Shown in pieces: positions 60,019-64,000 of a stretch of 64,000 nt of DNA. Each line of letters opens with the position of its first letter. The stretch's first letter is position 1. Position numbers and translations under genes: made by a program. The notes under the pieces are model-generated. The model searched no databases. It saw nothing but the letters and a program-made list of their open reading frames with translations, and was not told where the DNA came from. The DNA is taken from contig OW203745.1 of NCBI GenBank assembly GCA_934045075.1, positions 11,680,873 to 11,744,872 of the forward strand. Direction: 5' to 3'. This DNA is from Yponomeuta sedellus. Taxonomy: Eukaryota > Arthropoda > Insecta > Lepidoptera > Yponomeutidae.

Positions 60019-60562
60019 CACCCTGTATTTGCGCTGGCAGGACTACCTACCTCATAAACCTGGTATTTATTCTCCCATGTACTCTGGGCTCAAATTTTCA
60101 TTTGTAAACAGCTCGCGCAGATTATCACGTCCGTCCGTCACAGCAGGATCCCTTGTCAGCCGTATCCACCGAATCAGCTTTACGACTCGACGAGCGAAAG
60201 TGGCACTTCACTCACTCGTTTTAAAGGCCACGATTACAGTAAAAGAGTTTGCGGTTTAAGAATCAACGGGGCTGAGTATACAACGTTGTTTCTGCTGTTT
60301 GCCAGGGGAAATTGAGCCGTGATGCGTTGGCGGTAGAGTCGGTATGGGTTGCAAAGTAAATGCTGATGGAATTATGCCAGGTGCGTGAATGCGGCTCTGT
60401 GACAAGATGACAGTGCTTTTTATGCGGAAATATAAAACGGTGGATTTGGCGTATTAGCGAATATTCAGTGGGAAGGGTTTCTAACTAATGAGTACAATAA
60501 AAAATACTCCAGCTTACTTGTAATTTTTTTTAGTCGCCTATAAACGTGAAAAGGCGAAAAAA
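60019..60562. other. No recognised feature
   Basis: 60020-60260 has moderate G+C and an open plus frame without a recognisable domain. Confidence 0.35.
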
Positions 60563-60564
60563 GG

Positions 60565-60675
60565 CCACGCGGTAGTCACAGAACGGTTACCCATCCTGCA
60601 CCTGACCGCGCCTTTTGTTGCTTAACCCAAGTGATTGATTCTAATCACTCGGTTCAACTAGGTCTCGAGCGCTTC
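60565..60675 (-). mobile_element. SINE-5S head only
   Basis: Contains the 5S-like block (GGTTACCCATCCTGCACCTG..TTGTTGCTTAACC) and the complete head, with the rest missing. Confidence 0.75.
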
Positions 60676-60681
60676 TACGCG

Positions 60682-60897
60682 TCGTCGTCGTCGTCAGGCT
60701 ATACTAGTCCACTGCTGGCCATAGCCCTCCTCTAAAGAGCGCCACGTGCTATCATAGGAGGTAAAGCCCATAATCCCCACGCTGGGCGTGCGGGTTGGGG
60801 ATAGCAGTACGGTGGAATTGTACTGCAGGGGGCGCTGCTTCCCACCCCCCCGGTTTGTGTCCCTTAGTCGCCTTTTACGACACCCACGGGAAGAATT
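60682..60897 (-). mobile_element. RTE-mini, slightly 5'-truncated
   Basis: (TCG)n tail at 60682, RTE 3' end, then 5' UTR to CACCCACGGGAAGAATTGGG. Confidence 0.8.
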
Positions 60898-61125
60898 GGG
60901 TGCTCACCGACTTACGTGCTCACCGGGAATTGACGATTTCAAGCACTGAGATATTTGAATACCTCAGGCACCGAGGTTTCCTCACGGTGCTTTCCCCCTC
61001 AGTAAGCGAATGATATTGCAACTATAACTTCACAATGTACATAACATTGGTACATGCCCGCACATGTGATTCAAACCCGGGTCTCTCGCTTCCGAGTCCA
61101 TTATACTACCCACTGGGTGTGACGG
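60898..61125 (-). mobile_element. SINE-C, near full length
   Basis: Antisense copy with head complement ATTCAAACCCGGGTCTCTCG..CTACCCACTGGGTG at 61068-61120. Confidence 0.7.
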
Positions 61126-61253
61126 AGGTCAAAATATGAAGCAGGTGTGATAGTTCAAGTATTTATTCAACACGCATTCGGGCAGAGTGTCCACAAGTGT
61201 ACTACGCGAAAATTACATTCTGATTAACACAATACCTTATCATATTTAATTAT

Positions 61254-61396
61254 TATCAACCCTTGTATGTCCCCACTAATGGGGCACGGGTCTCTTCCTG
61301 CATACCAGGAAGGTTAGGCCATACTCCACCACGGGGGATATTAGCTTCCTCAGGGAAGAGACCCGTGCCCCTCGGTGGCGACATAATTGTTTGATG
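61254..61396. mobile_element. SINE-5S inverted fragments
   Basis: 61254-61340 is the 3' end on the minus strand; 61345-61396 is the 3' end again on the plus strand (GGGAAGAGACCCGTGCCCCT..TTGATGATGA), forming a fold-back. Confidence 0.65.
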
Positions 61397-61409
61397 ATGA
61401 AACGGTGGG

Positions 61410-61475
61410 TCAGTCTGACAGTCCCAGGTCTCTGTGTACCCATCTGAGGCACAGGCGTAAGTTTATATTATATTA
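61410..61475 (+). mobile_element. LINE-F 3' end, short
   Basis: GACAGTCCCAGGTCTCTGTG..GAGGCACAGGCGTAAGTTTA. Confidence 0.5.
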
Positions 61476-61782
61476 TGTTTTTAAAAAACAAAAGTTATGG
61501 ATGCAAACCTCTATTTTAAAGCAAATTTTTTATTGCTTGTAATTACAATCGTACCCCACAAAAAATTGGCTGCAAAATAACAAAAAATAGTTAATAATGT
61601 GTTTCAGGCAAGAACTGTAGACGAAGCACAAACCTGGTGCCCCCAAAATGCCTCGTGAAGGCCGAAATGCAATAAACATTGGATTTTCTAGCATTGTCCA
61701 CATTGCGAAATTACTTTTTATTGTAAACACAGACAGTCAGTAATACATTTCAGATGTCACTTATAGAGAACTTGCACCAAAA
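61476..61782. other. No recognised feature
   Basis: AT-rich. Confidence 0.35.
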
Positions 61783-61988
61783 ACATTTAACATAACATTA
61801 CATACAGGCACATACATTGTTTCTGGCCCCACACTAAGATACCGATGTCGTGGGAACCAGAAACAACGACATCACAAACATGTAAACATCCAAGACCTGG
61901 GTTTTTTTTTGTTTCCAGCCGGGATTCGAAGCCTGGACCTCTTGCATAGTAGGTAGATGCGCTACCGCTACGCCACAGAGGTCGTCAA
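61783..61988 (-). mobile_element. SINE-D, near full length
   Basis: Antisense with a slightly damaged B box (GGGATTCGAAGCCTGGACC). Confidence 0.75.
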
Positions 61989-62087
61989 AAACGTTGTAAT
62001 ACAAGCAGAAAGGTAAATAAAGGATTCAAGGATAAATAAACGTGGTTTGTTTTTCTAACAATGCGTTTCATAAGATTAAATAACCCG

Positions 62088-62200
62088 GACTCTCCGCCAA
62101 CCCGGACTTGGGCCCCGTGGTGGAGTATGGCCTAACCTACCTGCGGTGCAGGAAGAGACCCGTGCCCCAGCAGTGGGGACATACAAGGGTTGAAACCGAT
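62088..62200 (+). mobile_element. SINE-5S 3' part
   Basis: CGCCAACCCGGACTTGGGCC to ACATACAAGGGTTGAAACCG. Confidence 0.75.
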
Positions 62201-62207
62201 TCTTTAG

Positions 62208-62410
62208 TGGCTGTGCCCCGCGGTGTTTCTCGCGGTTTATCAACCTTCTCATGGTATTAAGATATTTTCCCAGTAAAACGTAGCCTATATGTTATACATC
62301 CAGGGTGTCAGCTAACTCCATACCAAATTTTATTATAATCGCTCCAGCCGTTTTGTCGTGCAGAAGTAAATATACACTCACAAATTTTCACCTATTAGTG
62401 TGATGATGTG
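62208..62410. mobile_element. Dispersed repeat I, copy 2
   Basis: AGTGGCTGTGCCCCGCGGTG..GCTCCAGCCGTTTTGTCGTG, matching the left part of 37012-37460. Confidence 0.5.
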
Positions 62411-62527
62411 ATGTGATGCTGTAGTTATTCTATTTATTCTATTTTATAAAAACGATGCCACTTCCATTTAAGTTTGGCATAAGTTTTCCATTAAAACCTC
62501 GTTGTGATGAAATTGACTAATAATAAT

Positions 62528-62875
62528 ATTTAAAAACCTATTTAGAGGCTAAAAATTCCACTCATGCCGGGATTCGAACCCGCGACCTCTGGCTATCCGT
62601 GCCAGCGCTCTTTCCAACTGAGCTAATGGGCGACTCACCGGCATCAGTGAAATTTCGAACCTCTTTACACTATTCTCTGTATTAAGAGGTTCGAAATTTC
62701 ACTGATGCCGGTGAGTCGCCCATTAGCTCAGTTGGAAAGAGCGCTGGCACGGATAGCCAGAGATCGCGGGTTCGAATCCCAGCATGGGTGGAATTTTTAG
62801 CCTCTTAATAGGTTTTTAAACATTGTCCTGAGCACGGGTTAGTGCATTAAAAATAAAAATAGTATAATAATAATG
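62528..62875. mobile_element. SINE-A long inverted dimer
   Basis: Minus arm 62528-62690 and plus arm 62686-62820 are complementary over about 125-150 bases (tRNA-like part, leader end, body), meeting at TCTCTGTATTAAGAGG. The plus arm alone continues to the full 3' tail. Confidence 0.9.
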
Positions 62876-63254
62876 TTATAAAAATTTTGTACTTGACAAA
62901 ACTGTTTGGTATTTGATTTTTTTTTTGTATTTGACAAATATCTTTGATTTCATCTAGGTTCATTAATTTGTCGCTTCATGCGAGCACGCTGGTCTCGTTT
63001 ACTGTTAATTATCCTGTTATCCTGCGCTTTAGGTTCCTCATTTGTTAGGAAAATGTCCATCTGAAGCCTCTCTTATATTGCCGATCCTTCCACTAATATT
63101 CGTTTACTTTACTTTTTTTAATTTAAAATGAGGTACAGTTATGATAATAATTAAGATTAAAATATCAATTTTATTTTACTCGCAATATAAATTACAATGA
63201 TAAATAAATCAGTCAGTAAATTTTTGGATCGAGTTAATCAAACGGCCTGGACTC
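62876..63254. other. No recognised feature
   Basis: AT-rich. Confidence 0.35.
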
Positions 63255-63440
63255 TGCAAGGCTCCGCAAGATAGAGTGGGTTAATGATCACGCGTTCCCA
63301 CCGCGGATTTCAAGCACTTCTTCCTTGACCGTTAGTGAGTTGTATTGCAAGTACAACTGCGTGCGCACGTAACTTAGAAAACACAGTCTTTGGTAAATTT
63401 TGAGATTGGAACCAAGAATGTGGGCCAGCGTCTACCGCTT
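63255..63440 (-). mobile_element. SINE-C, decayed
   Basis: Antisense GTTCCCACCGCGGATTTCAA..CTTGACCGTTAGTGAGTTGT through a damaged head. Confidence 0.5.
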
Positions 63441-63689
63441 CGATTTTATTTTTTATTTTATTCTCTAGGTAGACTAACGGCTATTACAGGTTTACGATAC
63501 ATAGATAAATAGGACATACTAAGCCAATTACAAGTCTTCACATTTAGTATTAGATTAGCTTGAACGCAGACAGTTCACATGTGAGCACTATTAACGTAAT
63601 GAGACAATTACACTAAAAATAGAAATAAGAAAGCAGTAATTAATCAATTTATAAAATAGATTGATTACAAACTCCACCCAGTTAAAAAA

Positions 63690-63850
63690 AAAAACTACGT
63701 GTCAAAAAACGACTGATTAAGCACGCGCCTCTCCTCAGAATGTTTAGTATTAAACAAATCCATTTCACACTTATTATCAGACAGTAAATTGAAAAATCTG
63801 CCTGCACGCAGGAGATAGGTGTTCTTCCTGTAGTTAGTAGACGCATGTGG
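63690..63850 (-). pseudogene. LINE C-terminal relic
   Basis: The minus strand encodes HASTNYRKNTYLLRAGRFFN then LLSDNKCEMDLFNTKHSEER and a stop, a pattern seen at C-termini of non-LTR polyproteins. Weak assignment. Confidence 0.4.
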
Positions 63851-63854
63851 GATG

Positions 63855-64000
63855 TGTAAGATAACATAAGAATATTCTTTATTGTATACCGGAAAAATAG
63901 TTACAAAAACGGCAGATACAAAAGATCAAATACAATTGGCGGCCTTATTGCTAAAAGCAATTTCTTCCAGGCAACCTCAAATTGGAGAATTTGCCGAGGA
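63855..64000 (-). mobile_element. CR1/Jockey-group LINE 3' UTR, continues past window
   Basis: AAGAATATTCTTTATTGTAT..ACAATTGGCGGCCTTATTGC matches 33355-33470 in the same orientation. Confidence 0.7.

Overview
This window is eukaryotic, AT-rich, repeat-saturated intergenic or intronic DNA, most likely from an arthropod and probably a moth or butterfly. The evidence is the set of non-LTR retrotransposon types (RTE, CR1/Jockey, and an R4/Dong-like element inside a TAA microsatellite), many Pol III SINE heads, and terminal motifs I associate with lepidopteran Helitron-like repeats. I found no host protein-coding gene, no functional tRNA or rRNA gene, and no CRISPR array, operon or prokaryotic feature. 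The only long intact reading frame, 982 codons at 27934-30882 on the minus strand, belongs to a full-length RTE element.

Layout. 1-12 kb: Jockey-type LINE 3' ends, tRNA-derived SINEs, an 87-bp tandem repeat, a 24-bp minisatellite (8298-8690) and two long CATA microsatellites. 12-20 kb: decayed LINE fragments, SINEs, hairpin elements and a TTA-flanked TIR element. 20-23 kb: a nested stack in which a LINE relic contains a small TIR element and a dead mariner, and the mariner is split by a hAT-like element with an 8-bp duplication. 24-32 kb: SINEs, a deletion derivative of RTE with a perfect 13-bp target duplication, and the full-length RTE. 33-35 kb: the 3' half of a CR1/Jockey-group LINE. 36-46 kb: MITEs (one with a MADF-domain relic), SINEs and a THAP-relic TIR element. 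47-50 kb: R4/Dong-like 3' portion flanked on both sides by TAA repeats. 50-64 kb: a second THAP element nested in a SINE, a GTTT/GTTC compound microsatellite between inverted LINE relics, and more SINEs.

Five working family names are used. SINE-A is tRNA-like and often occurs as inverted dimers. SINE-B, SINE-C, SINE-D and SINE-E are other tRNA-like families. SINE-5S has a head resembling 5S rRNA. LINE-F is a LINE 3' end with a (TATG)n tail. RTE-mini is an RTE 5' UTR fused to an RTE 3' end. The families interact as hosts and parasites: autonomous LINEs such as the RTE supply reverse transcriptase that could mobilise the SINEs and deletion derivatives, and LINE tails appear to seed long microsatellites. 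Family assignments rest on reading motifs by eye; coordinates of repeat ends are usually good to about 5-20 bases unless a target duplication fixes them.
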